Notes: generated from the letters alone by a model not told the origin. A stretch of DNA of 64,000 bases from Allokutzneria sp. A3M-2-11 16 (GCF_024213555.1 NZ_JANAVO010000001.1:2480001-2544000); one strand, 5' to 3'. Positions 41,601 through 50,302 are shown, counted from the first letter of the stretch. Made by a program: numbers and translations.

Positions 41601-41959
41601 CGACCCGGCTGCCGCAGTCGGTCTGGCAGTCGCCGGGTGACGAGGGCTGGGAGGCGGCCAACTCGCTGCTGAACAACCCGGTCAGCCAGGGCACCACCTC
41701 GGCGGGCCTGCCGAAGCGGGTGCCGAAGGCCCAGCTGGTCCCGGGTTCCGCCGCGCCCCGCCCGCAGGCCCAGGCGAGCGCTCCGGCGGCCCGGGCCCCG
41801 CAGACTTCTCGCACGCCGGACAACGTCCGTGGCAGGATGTCGAGTTTCCAGCAGGGTCTGCGTCGCGGCAGGCATGCCAGGATTGACACCTTGGCCGCCG
41901 ATCGCGGCCAGTCGGAACAGTCCGGCCCAGGTCACGGCCGTCAGGACGAGGAGCAGTAG
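38699..41959 (+). CDS. cvnA: Conservon sensor kinase-like protein CvnA
   Basis: A 1086-residue membrane protein. A cytosolic N-terminus (1-70) leads to a helix at about 71-92, an extracellular nitrate/nitrite-sensor-like helical domain (about 95-370), a second helix (about 376-398), a HAMP-like linker, an H-box-like region ([16 protein letters not shown]) and a histidine-kinase ATPase domain ([33 protein letters not shown]). The last 370 or so residues are a low-complexity Pro/Ala/Glu tail. No response regulator is encoded nearby; conservon signalling is thought to pass to CvnB-D. The GTG start after AGAGGA is preferred to an ATG 37 codons upstream. Confidence 0.88.
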   Translation: MARRERGPSRTGEGEALLAENPETGDGTAAKRDGDEAGTSAAASAVTPVTDTEQDPPASRWRLRNWRLRTKLLAVLLIPTAAALALGGLRVTTDLAAATKLEQLANQVRLSGTISVLVHNLQRERDLTVRYVSSGRSGDQVVMERQRKRVVDSVDEFRKQVKELGPELAPGNAATYDKAAQQLDRLTKLRLAVNGQDSRYPEEALLRSYSESIDELLSLTELGLAQTDNPALMNLQATVLSAARVKEQTSRKRAILLDALQQKKFAPGQLRQLLAVDAELQAARNDFRKAATSEQRRLFDDMVTGFIVDVANNIEESALQNAESGQALAATPEQWDVAATLTVNLIYDVESKLLEQLRDDSSSLATTASTNAVRDSALVLGALALAVILALFVARSLLRPLRVLRKTALAVADHQLPDAVEKILAAPNPTEASKIAVAPVPVHTTEEIGQVARSFDAVHGEAVRLAAEQAILRDNVNAMFVNLSRRSQALVERQLNLIDRLEQDEQDPDQLSNLFELDHLATRMRRNSENLLVLSGNDLTRRLTKPVPISDVIGAAVSEVEQYARVQVGQAPDLAIQGRAVNDLVHLVAELLDNATAFSDPQTKVVVRTARTRKGELAVEISDRGVGMPDVEIREANQRLAEPPDVDVAVSRRMGLFVVGRLAKRHQVQVKLRSNEDIEGGTTALVVIPADLVQPVPPRTTTLGGPVTGTVTGTVAPVGQPSMPSSPSQVSQPSRPAPEFQTNSLFVHTPAETSQASASSYPSATGTGTGAPPLTVGDVTRALAEADRVEETGEQDDREPAQPLGLDVQVVAAGGELDPAKPPALPVDEQPAVRYEDERPDQNGQFSGSCDAAPVDGPAKPAFNGTRPREIPRDDAPTERLPIYEEILSQWFQAAEPEQAAPAREMPLGEPALSATVDEPLVPQAPAKPEPPQPQQQPKQGALPKRQRAVRSAPADKPAAPTAQETTSTRLPQSVWQSPGDEGWEAANSLLNNPVSQGTTSAGLPKRVPKAQLVPGSAAPRPQAQASAPAARAPQTSRTPDNVRGRMSSFQQGLRRGRHARIDTLAADRGQSEQSGPGHGRQDEEQ

Positions 41960-42381
41960 TGAACGAGTCGGTCCAGCAGCCTGGCACGTTCGGTTGGTTG
42001 ATCACCGACTTCGTGCGCAGGGTCCCCGGTGTCGCGCACGCGGTGGTGGTCTCGGCCGACGGCCTGCTGCTCGCCGCGTCCCAGGGGCTGCCGCGCGATC
42101 GCGGGGAACAGCTCGCCGCGGTGTCGTCCGGTTTGGTCAGCCTCACCCAGGGAGCGGCACGGTGTTTCGAGGCAGGCAACGTCGCCCAGACAGTGGTGGA
42201 GATGGAGCGGGGTTACCTGTTCCTCATGTCGATCAGCAACGGCGCCTGCCTGTCCGTGCTGGCGGCCCCGAACTGCGACATCGGCCTGATCGCCTACGAG
42301 ATGACCCTGCTCGTGGACCGGGTCGGCCAACAGCTGACGCCGGAGCTGCGGGCGCAGCTGCAGGGCGTCGTGCGCAGGTAA
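41959..42381 (+). CDS. cvnB: Roadblock/LC7 domain protein CvnB
   Basis: A 140-residue Roadblock/LC7 protein with the fold-typical stretches [18 protein letters not shown] and [18 protein letters not shown]. In conservons it acts with the small GTPase, probably as a regulator or scaffold. The GTG start shares one base with the cvnA TAG and has GAGGAG upstream. Confidence 0.93.
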   Translation: MNESVQQPGTFGWLITDFVRRVPGVAHAVVVSADGLLLAASQGLPRDRGEQLAAVSSGLVSLTQGAARCFEAGNVAQTVVEMERGYLFLMSISNGACLSVLAAPNCDIGLIAYEMTLLVDRVGQQLTPELRAQLQGVVRR

Positions 42382-42409
42382 GTGAAGAGCCGGGCGGGGT
42401 GAGCTCGCG

Positions 42410-43021
42410 ATGACGACGGGACCCGGATTCTCCAGTGACCGCTTCGACTACCGGGAGTGGGCGCTGGGTGGATTCCGCTACGACGAACCCGAGGACGAGC
42501 GCGAGACCGCCGGTGCGGTGCCGCAGGAGCCCCCGTTGATGTCGCCGCGCGACGGCTTCGGCGGTACCGGCCTGTTCGGCGGGCCGGGCGCCGACCTGTT
42601 CGGCGGGGGCAGGGTGGATGAGTCCCCGATCCCGGCCGTCCCCGCGCAGCAGGTGGTGAACGAGCCCGACCCGTTCACCGAGTCCGGTTCGCTGGTCCGG
42701 CCCTACACCAGGACCGGAGGGCGCACGCGGCCCGACTACGACCTGGCCATCGAGGCGCTGATCTCCACCAGCGAGCGCGGCCGGGAACGGGACGCGGCCG
42801 TGCTGCCGGAGCACCGGTCGATCTGCGGGCTCTGCCTGGAGACCCGATCGGTTGCAGAAGTCGCCGCGCACTTGCGTTTGCCACTGGGCGTGGTACGCGT
42901 ATTGATCGGTGACATGGCGGGCCTCGGCCTCGTCATGATCCACCAGAGCGGCTTGGTCATGGGGGACCGGCCGTCCCTTGCGTTCCTCGAAAGGGTGCTC
43001 AGTGGCCTCCGCAGGCTCTAA
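42410..43021 (+). CDS. cvnC: DUF742 protein CvnC
   Basis: A 203-residue protein: a glycine/proline-rich N-terminal half (with GFGGTGLFGGPGADLFGG) and a C-terminal DUF742 domain starting SLVRPYTRTGGRTRP. That domain has a winged-helix look (VAAHLRLPLGVVRVLIGDMAGLGLV) and ends ERVLSGLRRL. The family always accompanies CvnB and CvnD. The N-terminal extension is longer than in compact CvnC proteins. It overlaps cvnD by 20 bases. Confidence 0.92.
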   Translation: MTTGPGFSSDRFDYREWALGGFRYDEPEDERETAGAVPQEPPLMSPRDGFGGTGLFGGPGADLFGGGRVDESPIPAVPAQQVVNEPDPFTESGSLVRPYTRTGGRTRPDYDLAIEALISTSERGRERDAAVLPEHRSICGLCLETRSVAEVAAHLRLPLGVVRVLIGDMAGLGLVMIHQSGLVMGDRPSLAFLERVLSGLRRL

Positions 43022-43601
43022 CCCGCACGTCCCGGACACCCGGCAGGCCACGACCTCGGCGAAGATCGTCGTCGCGGGTGGCTTCGGTGTGGGGAAGACG
43101 ACGTTCGTCGGCTCGGTCTCGGAGATCGTTCCGCTGACAACCGAAGCCGTGATGACCGAGGCCAGCGTCGGGGTCGACGACCTCTCGGCGACGCCGAACA
43201 AGGTCACCACCACGGTGGCGATGGACTTCGGCCGTGTCTCGCTGGACCAGGACCTGATCCTGTACCTGTTCGGCACGCCCGGCCAGCACCGGTTCTGGTT
43301 CATGTGGGACGACCTGGTCCGCGGCGCCATCGGCGCGGTGGTGCTGGTCGACACCCGCAGGCTGGCCGACGCCTTCGCCTCCATCGACTTCTTCGACGAC
43401 CGGCAGCTGCCCTACATCGTGGCGCTCAACTGCTTCGACGGCATGCTGCACCACCGCATCGAGGACGTCCGCGACGCGCTCACGATCGACGACTCCATTC
43501 CGATCGTCACCTGCGACGCCCGCACCAAGGAGTCCACCAAGCACGCGCTGATCACCCTGGTCGAGCACGCCATGCGGCAGTGGATGACCGTGGGCGCCTG
43601 A
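43002..43601 (+). CDS. cvnD: Conservon small GTPase CvnD
   Basis: A 199-residue Ras-like ATP/GTP-binding protein related to MglA. G1 is GGFGVGKTT. The G3 position reads LFGTPGQHRFW, lacking the usual Asp of DxxG, and G4 is NCFD instead of NKxD; both are normal for this family. The GTG start lies inside the end of cvnC, with AAAGGG upstream. It ends the cvnABCD operon before a strong hairpin. Confidence 0.93.
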   Translation: MASAGSNPHVPDTRQATTSAKIVVAGGFGVGKTTFVGSVSEIVPLTTEAVMTEASVGVDDLSATPNKVTTTVAMDFGRVSLDQDLILYLFGTPGQHRFWFMWDDLVRGAIGAVVLVDTRRLADAFASIDFFDDRQLPYIVALNCFDGMLHHRIEDVRDALTIDDSIPIVTCDARTKESTKHALITLVEHAMRQWMTVGA

Positions 43602-43617
43602 GGCCCCTACGCGCAAA

Positions 43618-43650
43618 GCGGGAGCCCCGGTCGATGACCGGGGCTCCCGC
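43618..43650. terminator. Bidirectional hairpin between cvnD and the Val/Gly-repeat gene
   Basis: A perfect 15-bp stem (GCGGGAGCCCCGGTC and complement) with a GAT loop, placed between two convergent genes. TTCGTTCAGG follows on the plus strand. Confidence 0.85.
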
Positions 43651-43671
43651 TTCGTTCAGGGTGCTGCGTGA

Positions 43672-44409
43672 TCAGCCGATGCCCGCGCAGGCGCTCAGGC
43701 CCTTGATGGACGGCTTGATCATCAGGACGCCGAGCACGCCACCGCCGCCGACCTTGACGGCCGGGTTCGCGGAGGCGGAGGCACCGATGCTCGGGGCGCT
43801 GACGCACGCGCCGAGCTTGTCGAGCTTGACGCTCGCCTTCAGGTCGACCTTGGCGGCGACCTTCGCGGCCAGCTTGACCTTCAGGTCCGCCGCGGAGACG
43901 CGGACACCGGCAGCGGCGTCCACCTTCGCGCCCGCCGCGACGGCGACGGCCTTCGGGGCGGCGGAGCGGCCCGCACCGACGCCGACACCGACGCCCGCGT
44001 CGGCGTCGACCTTGGCGCCGATGCCGATGCCGATGCCGACCTTGATCGGCAGCTTGACCTTGACGCCGATGCCGACGCCCGCGCCGACCTTGACACCGGC
44101 GCCGACCTTGACGCCCGCACCGACGCCAGCGCCGATGCCGACCTTGATCGGGCCGCCGACCTTGACGCCGATGCCGACGTTCACCGGGGCCTTGACCCCG
44201 ACGCCGACCTTCACCGCGCCACCGATGTTGGCGCCGATGCCGACCTTGACCGGGAGCTTGACCCCGACGCCGACGTTCGCGCCGACCTTCGCGTCAACGT
44301 CGGCGTCCACCGTGGCGGCGCCGGCGTAACCCGCGGACATGAAGAAGACCGACATGGCTACCGCCGCGGTCACCGTTGCGAATCTCCGCGCCAACCTGCT
44401 GATGGGCAT
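43672..44409 (-). CDS. Secreted Val/Gly/Lys repeat protein
   Basis: A 245-residue protein with a basic N-terminus and signal peptide (MPISRLARRF..., cleavage after about residue 31, AGYAGA). Residues 41-148 are almost wholly alternating Val/Ile with Gly, Lys or Ala. A 22-residue unit is seen twice in tandem (48-69 and 70-91), of pattern VGVKxPVxVGIG followed by xxxGGxxKVG, and partly again near KLPIKVGIG. Such i,i+2 alternation suggests beta-strands with turns at LP, AP and GG. An Ala/Lys/Asp stretch (about 150-200) and two cysteines (202, 241) end the chain. No family is recognised; chaplin-like surface proteins are a loose analogy only. The start is set by AGGAGG. Confidence 0.8.
   Translation of the reverse strand: MPISRLARRFATVTAAVAMSVFFMSAGYAGAATVDADVDAKVGANVGVGVKLPVKVGIGANIGGAVKVGVGVKAPVNVGIGVKVGGPIKVGIGAGVGAGVKVGAGVKVGAGVGIGVKVKLPIKVGIGIGIGAKVDADAGVGVGVGAGRSAAPKAVAVAAGAKVDAAAGVRVSAADLKVKLAAKVAAKVDLKASVKLDKLGACVSAPSIGASASANPAVKVGGGGVLGVLMIKPSIKGLSACAGIG
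43975..44310 (-). repeat. Imperfect coding tandem repeats in the Val/Gly protein gene
   Basis: On the plus strand GCCGACCTTGAC-type units recur many times with small changes. The spacing matches the Val-Gly-Lys codon pattern of the protein, including one 66-bp (22-codon) period. The region is prone to slippage, so copy number may vary between strains. Confidence 0.75.
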
Positions 44410-44741
44410 TTTCGGGGTTCCTCCTAGATGTGGCCGGGCCACGACGGGCCGGCCAGGCACTGTCCGATTCCGGCGTGCGGCACCCGTGTGGGGCGAGTGG
44501 ACGCAGCCACTCACCACGTTAGGGCTGAACGGCACATCACAACGGGTACAGACCGACCACAATGGAGGGACGTGGGGCAAGTACCCGGTTGTGCCAGCTA
44601 ATCGCATGAATGACACGTATTAAGTCCACTGTGGACACTGTCGGAGCGTTGATAACTAGAGAAGTTTCGGCCCGCGCGTGGTCACTCCAAAGTGGACGAT
44701 GATCACTGAGATGCCCATCGGCCCTCGACTCGGCCCTCGAC
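44410..44741. other. Gap upstream of the Val/Gly-repeat gene
   Basis: About 330 bases without a credible gene, probably holding the promoter of the repeat-protein gene. It contains one perfect GTCCACTGTGGAC palindrome at 44624-44636, the only intergenic copy of that iterated motif. A 12-bp direct repeat (GGCCCTCGACTC, copies at 44720 and 44732) runs into the stop of the next gene. Confidence 0.5.
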
Positions 44742-47000
44742 TCAGTCCTCGACGACGGCCGTCGAGGTGATGCGGTGCAGGGGGAACCGGCACACCATTC
44801 CGACCACGGCGTCGAAGGCTTCGAGCACGCCGCCCGCCACGCTCACCGGCGTGACGATCTGCTGGCTCGCGGTGCCGTGCGAGTCCACGACGCCGATCCA
44901 GACGCTCCGGCCGGAGTCCGCGGCCTCCTGGAGCAAGGCCATGGTGGCCGCGGTCCCCAGTACCGAGGTGGAGACCGCCGCGCCGCGCGGCACGTCCGCC
45001 GCCCGGTCGCCCGCCCGGATCTGCCGCACCACCGACGCCAGCTGCTCGACGCTCGGGCGAGCGGGCGAGAACAGCCGCTTGCTGCCCTGCGGACGACCGG
45101 GGATGCGGTGCCCCGCCGGGCGCAGGTCCACGACGGCGCCGTCCGGGCCCTCGGCGGCGGGCGCGTAGCCGCTCTCCCGCAGGCCGTCGAGCACGTCGAT
45201 CAACGCGAGCGGACTGATCAGCACGGTCGGCGCGATCCGGCGCAGCTCCAGCCGCGCGATGTCCGCGTTGGCCAGGACCTCGGCGATCAGCGCGGGATCG
45301 TCGCACCGCAGGAAGGAGCCGGCGGGCCCGCCGCGCAGCTGCCCGTGCTTCCTGGCGATGTCGTCGATCAGGTAGCTCAGCGACTGCGGGATCGGCGTCC
45401 GCGAGCGCTTCGCGAACAGCTCGTGCAGCTCCGCCGCGGAGCGCCCGGCGTCGAGCGCGCGCCGCACCGTCCTGTCGGTGATCCGGTAGACGGTCGCGCC
45501 GCCCGCCGACTCCACGTCCGCGGCCAAGGCGATGTCCGCGGCCAGCTCGGGTTCGAGCCTGCCCGGCGCCACCACGGTCAGGTCCGCCTGCACGAGCACG
45601 TGGTCGATCGGCTCGGGCAGCGAGTCCAGCATCCGCTTGGCCGCCTCGCCGGGCCCCTCGTTGAGCAGCGCGGCCCCGGCCGTCGACAGGCCACCGAGCG
45701 CGACGACGCCCAGCGCGGTCGCCTCCTCGACGATCCAGCGCACGAGGTCGTCGCGCATCCGTCCGCCCCGCGCGGGCGCCCGCCACGCCAGGGCGGCGAC
45801 GAGCTGTTCGACATCGCCGACGCACGAGCCCTGCGGCAGCTCCGCGAGGACGCCTAGCACCCGGTGCCGTTCGCGCACCGCGCTCGGGCGGCGCAGCTCG
45901 TTGGACAGCGGGTTGAGCAGCTTGTCCCGTTCGTCCCGGCGGCCGGCCAGCGCGGGCAGCCGCGAAAGCTCCAGCCAGCTCACCGCCAGCGTCGCCCACT
46001 GCTGGTCCGGAGCGGCGGCGAGGTACGAGTCGGCGTGCGTGGTCGGGACCCACTCCGGCTCGCCGCCGCCGCTGTTGTCGATGATCGCGGCGTCGAGCGC
46101 GAGCTCCGCGAGCAGGATCGCCCGCGACTCCTCGACCTCCAGCTCCTTCGCCAGCCTGCGCAGGTCCCGCACGCCGAGCCCGCCGGAGCGCAGCACGCCG
46201 GGCGGCTCCACGGACCAGAGCGCGATCAGGCCCTCCATGTGCCGGAGCAGTTCGAGCGCGGCACCAGCGGCCGTGGAGTCCACAGTGGACACACCGCGCG
46301 CGGAGACGGTCAGCTCCGGTTGCGTCACCTGAACCTGGCCCATCGGCCGGTCCCCGCGCAGCAGCAGGCCGAGTTGGCGGGGCAGCTCCACCGTCTCGTT
46401 GTCCCGGCGCAGCAGCAGGCCGCGGGCCATGAGGCTCTGCACCGGGCTCTCTGCGCGCTCCAGCGGCACGACCCGCCCGGCGTCCTTCGTGCGACCGATC
46501 GGCGGGCCGGCGGCCAGCGTCTCCAGCAGCCTGCGCTCGGCCGGGTCCAGCTCGTCGAGCAGCCCGGGCAGGTCCAGCTCGTCCAGCTGCGGCGCGGGCC
46601 TGCCGAGGTTGCCGGGGAACTGCGAGGTGATCTCCGTCGCGGCGGGCACCACGCTGATCGCGGTGTCGGGCCCCCACGCCACGGCCAGCTCGCGCAGCGC
46701 GCGCACGGCCTCCTTCGTCCGCGCCGCGGGCACGCCCCTGCCCATCAACCGGTTGATCCTGGCCAACGGCTGCGGGTCGAGTTCGGCCCCGGCGATCACC
46801 AACGCGTCCAGCACGCTGCGGGTGAAGGCGTCCAGGTCCTCGCACGCGCGCACGACCGACGCGCGCATGCCCGCTCTGGTCGCCAGCACGCCGGTGTCGG
46901 GAGGGGGAGGGGTCGCCAGGTCCGGGCGCGCCCGCAGCAGTTCGACGAGAGCCAGCTCGTCCTGCGCGCGCAGCCAGTCGACGAGAGAGTGACCGGACAT
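44742..47000 (-). CDS. Helicase-associated domain protein (XPB partner-like)
   Basis: A 752-residue protein without a P-loop. It opens SLVDWLRAQDELALVELLRARPDL, typical of actinobacterial helicase-C-terminal-like domain proteins, and the C-terminal third (from about DHVLVQADLTVVAPGRLEPEL) is the conserved helicase-associated region. In M. tuberculosis the homologue (Rv0862c) is adjacent to the XPB helicase gene, so a shared DNA-repair role is likely (inference). ATG at 47000 is chosen; two GTG codons just upstream are alternatives. Confidence 0.8.
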   Translation of the reverse strand: MSGHSLVDWLRAQDELALVELLRARPDLATPPPPDTGVLATRAGMRASVVRACEDLDAFTRSVLDALVIAGAELDPQPLARINRLMGRGVPAARTKEAVRALRELAVAWGPDTAISVVPAATEITSQFPGNLGRPAPQLDELDLPGLLDELDPAERRLLETLAAGPPIGRTKDAGRVVPLERAESPVQSLMARGLLLRRDNETVELPRQLGLLLRGDRPMGQVQVTQPELTVSARGVSTVDSTAAGAALELLRHMEGLIALWSVEPPGVLRSGGLGVRDLRRLAKELEVEESRAILLAELALDAAIIDNSGGGEPEWVPTTHADSYLAAAPDQQWATLAVSWLELSRLPALAGRRDERDKLLNPLSNELRRPSAVRERHRVLGVLAELPQGSCVGDVEQLVAALAWRAPARGGRMRDDLVRWIVEEATALGVVALGGLSTAGAALLNEGPGEAAKRMLDSLPEPIDHVLVQADLTVVAPGRLEPELAADIALAADVESAGGATVYRITDRTVRRALDAGRSAAELHELFAKRSRTPIPQSLSYLIDDIARKHGQLRGGPAGSFLRCDDPALIAEVLANADIARLELRRIAPTVLISPLALIDVLDGLRESGYAPAAEGPDGAVVDLRPAGHRIPGRPQGSKRLFSPARPSVEQLASVVRQIRAGDRAADVPRGAAVSTSVLGTAATMALLQEAADSGRSVWIGVVDSHGTASQQIVTPVSVAGGVLEAFDAVVGMVCRFPLHRITSTAVVED

Positions 47001-47104
47001 CCGCACCACGTTATATGCCGAAGTTTTCGCTGCCTATGGCCGCGCGCCGGGCCCTCGCGCCATCAGGCACACTGAGCGGGAATTTCCCTAGTTGAGGAGG
47101 AGCC

Positions 47105-47290
47105 GTGGCCAAGGCCGCCCGCCGCCCCGAGCGCATCGACCCGACCTGGCCCGGCGAGACCGCCGACGGGCACCACCCGGTCAGCGAGCTCGCCAGCCAC
47201 ACCCAGGGCGCCCAGTCCCCGTTCGGCGAGATCACCTTCCCGGCCGAGGACGTGCACTACGAGCACCCCGTCACGGTCATCAACAAGTAA
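47105..47290 (+). CDS. Conserved small protein (Rv0863-like position)
   Basis: A 61-residue soluble protein, acidic and His-containing (DGHHPVSELASHTQ, FGEITFPAEDVHYEHPV). It has a strong GAGGAG site before its GTG start, so translation is well supported. No domain is recognised. Its place next to the helicase-associated gene and upstream of moaC parallels M. tuberculosis Rv0863. Confidence 0.72.
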   Translation: MAKAARRPERIDPTWPGETADGHHPVSELASHTQGAQSPFGEITFPAEDVHYEHPVTVINK

Positions 47291-47368
47291 GAGGCGTGTT
47301 TCTGCTCGAAATCCTTCGAGGTCTAGGCTGTGCGCACCGCTGAGCAGCACTGACCGGGGAGGGTGCAC

Positions 47369-48763
47369 ATGCCGGTTCCGGGGCCGGGATATTCGATCAC
47401 CGTGCGTGTCGAGGCGCCGCCGTCGGCGAGCGCCGCGGGCGACCTCACGAGCTCCATCGGCAAGGTCGGCGGTGTGATCACGGCCTTCGACGTCGTCGAG
47501 TCGCACTCCGACCGCGTCGTCGTGGACATCACCTGCAACACCCTCTCCGGCGACCACGCCACGGTGATCACCGACGCGCTCTCGGTGCTGCCCGGTGTGA
47601 AGGTGCGCAAGATCTCCGACCGCACCTTCCTGATGCACCTCGGCGGCAAGCTGGAGATCTCCTCCAAGGTCGCCCTGCGTAACCGTGACGACCTCTCCCG
47701 GGCCTACACCCCGGGCGTCGCCAGGGTCTGCCAGGCCATCGCGGCCAACCCGGAGGACGCGCGCAGGCTGACGATCAAGCGCAACACCGTCGCCGTGGTC
47801 ACCGACGGCTCCGCCGTGCTCGGCCTCGGCAACCTCGGGCCCGCCGCCGCCCTGCCGGTGATGGAGGGCAAGGCGGTGCTGTTCAAGAAGTTCGCGGGCG
47901 TCGACGCCTGGCCGATCTGCCTGGACACCCAGGACACCGAGGAGATCATCCGCACCGTCGAGCTGATCGCCCCGGTCTACGGCGGCATCAACCTCGAGGA
48001 CATCGCGGCCCCGCGCTGCTTCGAGATCGAGGCCAGGCTGCGCGAGAAGCTGGACATCCCGGTCTTCCACGACGACCAGCACGGCACCGCCATCGTGGTG
48101 CTGGCCGCGCTGCGCAACGCCCTGCGCGTGGTCGACAAGAACATCGAGGACTGCCGGATCGCCGTCTGCGGCGTCGGCGCGGCGGGTTCGGCGATCATCC
48201 GGCTGCTGCTCAAGCAGCGACCCGGCGACATCGTCGCGGTGGACATCGACGGCATCGTGCACACCGAGCGCGAGGGCCTGGTCGACGAGAACCTGCGCTG
48301 GATCGCGGAGAACACCAACGCGGACAAGATGAGCGGCACCCTGCACGAGGCGCTGGTCGGCGCGGACGTCTTCATCGGCGTCTCGGCCCCCAACCTCTTC
48401 GGCGCGGAGCAGGTCGCGACCATGGCGGAGAACGCCATCGTGTTCGCGCTGGCCAACCCGGACCCGGAGATCGACCCGCTGGAGGCGCAGAAGCACGCGG
48501 CCGTCGTGGCCACGGGCCGCAGCGACTACCCGAACCAGATCAACAACGTGCTGGCCTTCCCCGGGGTCTTCCGCGGACTGCTCGACGCGCACGCGCACAC
48601 CATCACCGACGACATGCTCGTCGCCGCCGCGAACGCCATCGCGGACGTGGTGGACGCGGGCCAGATCAACGCCTCGTTCATCGTTCCGAGCGTGTTCGAC
48701 AACGCCGTCGCTCCCGCGGTCGCCGAGGCCGTCCGCGCCGCAGCGGTGCGGGCGAAGGGCTAG
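47369..48763 (+). CDS. NAD(P)-dependent malic enzyme with N-terminal ACT domain
   Basis: Oxidative decarboxylation of malate to pyruvate. The 464-residue chain begins with an ACT-like regulatory domain (about 1-80, [19 protein letters not shown]), then the malic enzyme catalytic part: [43 protein letters not shown] (metal ligands) and the nucleotide-binding [14 protein letters not shown] loop ([12 protein letters not shown]). The short bacterial class is usually 380-470 residues. ATG is favoured over a GTG two codons earlier because of GGGGAGGG spacing. It is inserted between genes that adjoin in mycobacteria. Confidence 0.94.
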   Translation: MPVPGPGYSITVRVEAPPSASAAGDLTSSIGKVGGVITAFDVVESHSDRVVVDITCNTLSGDHATVITDALSVLPGVKVRKISDRTFLMHLGGKLEISSKVALRNRDDLSRAYTPGVARVCQAIAANPEDARRLTIKRNTVAVVTDGSAVLGLGNLGPAAALPVMEGKAVLFKKFAGVDAWPICLDTQDTEEIIRTVELIAPVYGGINLEDIAAPRCFEIEARLREKLDIPVFHDDQHGTAIVVLAALRNALRVVDKNIEDCRIAVCGVGAAGSAIIRLLLKQRPGDIVAVDIDGIVHTEREGLVDENLRWIAENTNADKMSGTLHEALVGADVFIGVSAPNLFGAEQVATMAENAIVFALANPDPEIDPLEAQKHAAVVATGRSDYPNQINNVLAFPGVFRGLLDAHAHTITDDMLVAAANAIADVVDAGQINASFIVPSVFDNAVAPAVAEAVRAAAVRAKG

Positions 48764-48769
48764 ACCGAC

Positions 48770-49252
48770 GTGGCGGAGGAGCTGACCCACGTCGACTCGG
48801 CCGGGGCGGCGCGGATGGTCGACGTGTCCGGCAAGCAGCCGGGCGCGCGGCTCGCGGTCGCCACCGGCGTCCTGCGCACCACCGACGAGGTCGTCTCCCT
48901 GCTGCGCAGGGACGGCCTGCCCAAGGGCGACGCACTGGCCACCGCCAGGATCGCCGGGATCATGGGCGCCAAGCGCACGCCGGACCTCGTGCCGCTGTGC
49001 CATCCGATCGCGCTGTCCGGGGTGGTCGTCGACCTGCACGCGGAGGGGTCCGAGGTCCGGATCACCGCCACCGTGCGCACGACCGACCGCACCGGCGTCG
49101 AGATGGAAGCGCTGACCGCGGTCACCGTCGCCGGCCTCACGCTGCACGACATGGTGAAGGCCGTCGATCCCGCCGCCACCCTCGACGGCGTGCGCGTCGA
49201 GCGCAAAGAAGGCGGCAAGACCGGCTTGTGGACGCGTCCGGAGGGCCGATGA
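48770..49252 (+). CDS. moaC: Cyclic pyranopterin monophosphate synthase MoaC
   Basis: Second step of molybdenum cofactor synthesis: converts cyclic 3',8-dihydro-GTP to cPMP together with MoaA. The 160-residue product has the active-site motif LVPLCHPIALSG and the conserved GVEMEALTAVTVA and DMVKAVD. GTG start. Its stop overlaps the MoaB-MoaE fusion start (ATGA). moaA is not in the window. Confidence 0.96.
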   Translation: MAEELTHVDSAGAARMVDVSGKQPGARLAVATGVLRTTDEVVSLLRRDGLPKGDALATARIAGIMGAKRTPDLVPLCHPIALSGVVVDLHAEGSEVRITATVRTTDRTGVEMEALTAVTVAGLTLHDMVKAVDPAATLDGVRVERKEGGKTGLWTRPEGR

Positions 49253-50166
49253 ACACGCGCACGGCTCGGGTGATCGTGGCGTCGAACCGTGCCGCGGCGG
49301 GCGTCTACGAGGACAAGACCGGTCCGGTGATCGAGTCCTGGCTGAGCGCGAAGGGCTATTCCGTGCCTGCCCCCGTCGTCGTTCCGGACGGCGATCCGGT
49401 CGCCACCGCCCTCCGAGCCGCGGTCGCGGACGGGGTGGACGTCGTGATCACCACGGGTGGCACCGGGATTTCGCCGACCGACGGCACTCCTGAAGCGACT
49501 CGCTCGGTGTTGGACTACGAGATCCCCGGCCTCGCGGACGCGATCCGCGCGCAGGGCTTGCCGAAGGTGCCGACCGCGGTGCTGTCGCGCGGGGTCGCCG
49601 GGGTCGCGGGCCGGACGTTCGTGGTGAACCTGCCCGGCTCAACCGGCGGTGTGCGCGACGGCCTCGCTGTGCTCGAAGGTGTGCTCGACCACGCCGTCGA
49701 CCAGCTTCGCGGTGGTGACCACGTCGCTTCTGCCGCATCCTCGGCCCAGGTGTTGCGCGCTGCGGTGACCGAGTCGCCGCTGGACGTCGCCGAGCACGCC
49801 GACCTCGTGGCCAGCCACACCGCGGGCGCCGTTGTCACGTTCTCCGGCGTTGTCCGTGATCACGACGGCGGGCGCGGAGTGCGCGAACTGGAGTACTCGG
49901 GTCATCCGAGCGCTGAGAAGGTGATCGCCGAGGTCGCCGCCGATGTGGCCGCCCGGCATCCGAAGGTCTACGCGCTCGCGGTCAGCCACCGCATCGGTGA
50001 TCTCGGGATCGGTGACTCGGCCCTGGCGTGCGCGGTCTCGGCCGCCCACCGCCGCGAGGCGTTCGTCGCGTGCGCTGATCTTGTCGATGAGGTCAAGCTA
50101 CGGCTGCCCATCTGGAAGCGCCAGCTTTTCGCGGACGGAACCGAAGAGTGGGTCAACTGCCCCTAA
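49249..50166 (+). CDS. MoaB/Mog-MoaE fusion protein
   Basis: A 305-residue two-domain protein. Residues 1-155 are a MogA/MoaB domain (VIVASNRAAAGVYEDKTGP, VITTGGTGISPTDGTPEA, NLPGSTGGVRDGL), which adenylylates molybdopterin. Residues 165-305 are MoaE, the large subunit of molybdopterin synthase (GAVVTFSGVVRDHDGGR, HRIGDLGIGD, KLRLPIWKRQ with the active lysines). Mycobacteria encode these as separate neighbouring genes (Rv0865-Rv0866). MoaD is not in the window. There is no stop or frameshift between the domains. Confidence 0.92.
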   Translation: MNTRTARVIVASNRAAAGVYEDKTGPVIESWLSAKGYSVPAPVVVPDGDPVATALRAAVADGVDVVITTGGTGISPTDGTPEATRSVLDYEIPGLADAIRAQGLPKVPTAVLSRGVAGVAGRTFVVNLPGSTGGVRDGLAVLEGVLDHAVDQLRGGDHVASAASSAQVLRAAVTESPLDVAEHADLVASHTAGAVVTFSGVVRDHDGGRGVRELEYSGHPSAEKVIAEVAADVAARHPKVYALAVSHRIGDLGIGDSALACAVSAAHRREAFVACADLVDEVKLRLPIWKRQLFADGTEEWVNCP

Positions 50167-50239
50167 CCCTCGCCCGCAAGGCCCAAGGCGCACCCCACCC
50201 AAGCTCCCCCTCATCCCGCGCTCGCCTACCCGCAGAACT

Positions 50240-50302
50240 CCCGTTTCGTACTCTTAGCCGTATTTGAGAGCGCTCTTTTTCCCGCTATGAGTACGAAACG
50301 GG
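50240..50302. terminator. Long hairpin between moaE and rpfA
   Basis: A 14-bp perfect inverted repeat (CCCGTTTCGTACTC and complement) around a 35-base loop. The loop itself contains the palindrome AGAGCGCTCT followed by TTTTT. The inner palindrome plus T run resembles a plus-strand terminator for the moa operon; the outer arms are unusual. Confidence 0.6.

Noticed and set aside
38579..41935. Minus-strand open frame of over 1100 codons opposite cvnA
   Set aside because: It is rich in Gly, Arg, Leu, Val and Gln with no domain pattern and mirrors the high third-position GC of cvnA.
43975..44310. CRISPR-like regular repeats
   Set aside because: The repetition encodes the alternating Val/Gly/Lys protein, is imperfect, has no unique spacers, and no cas genes are present.
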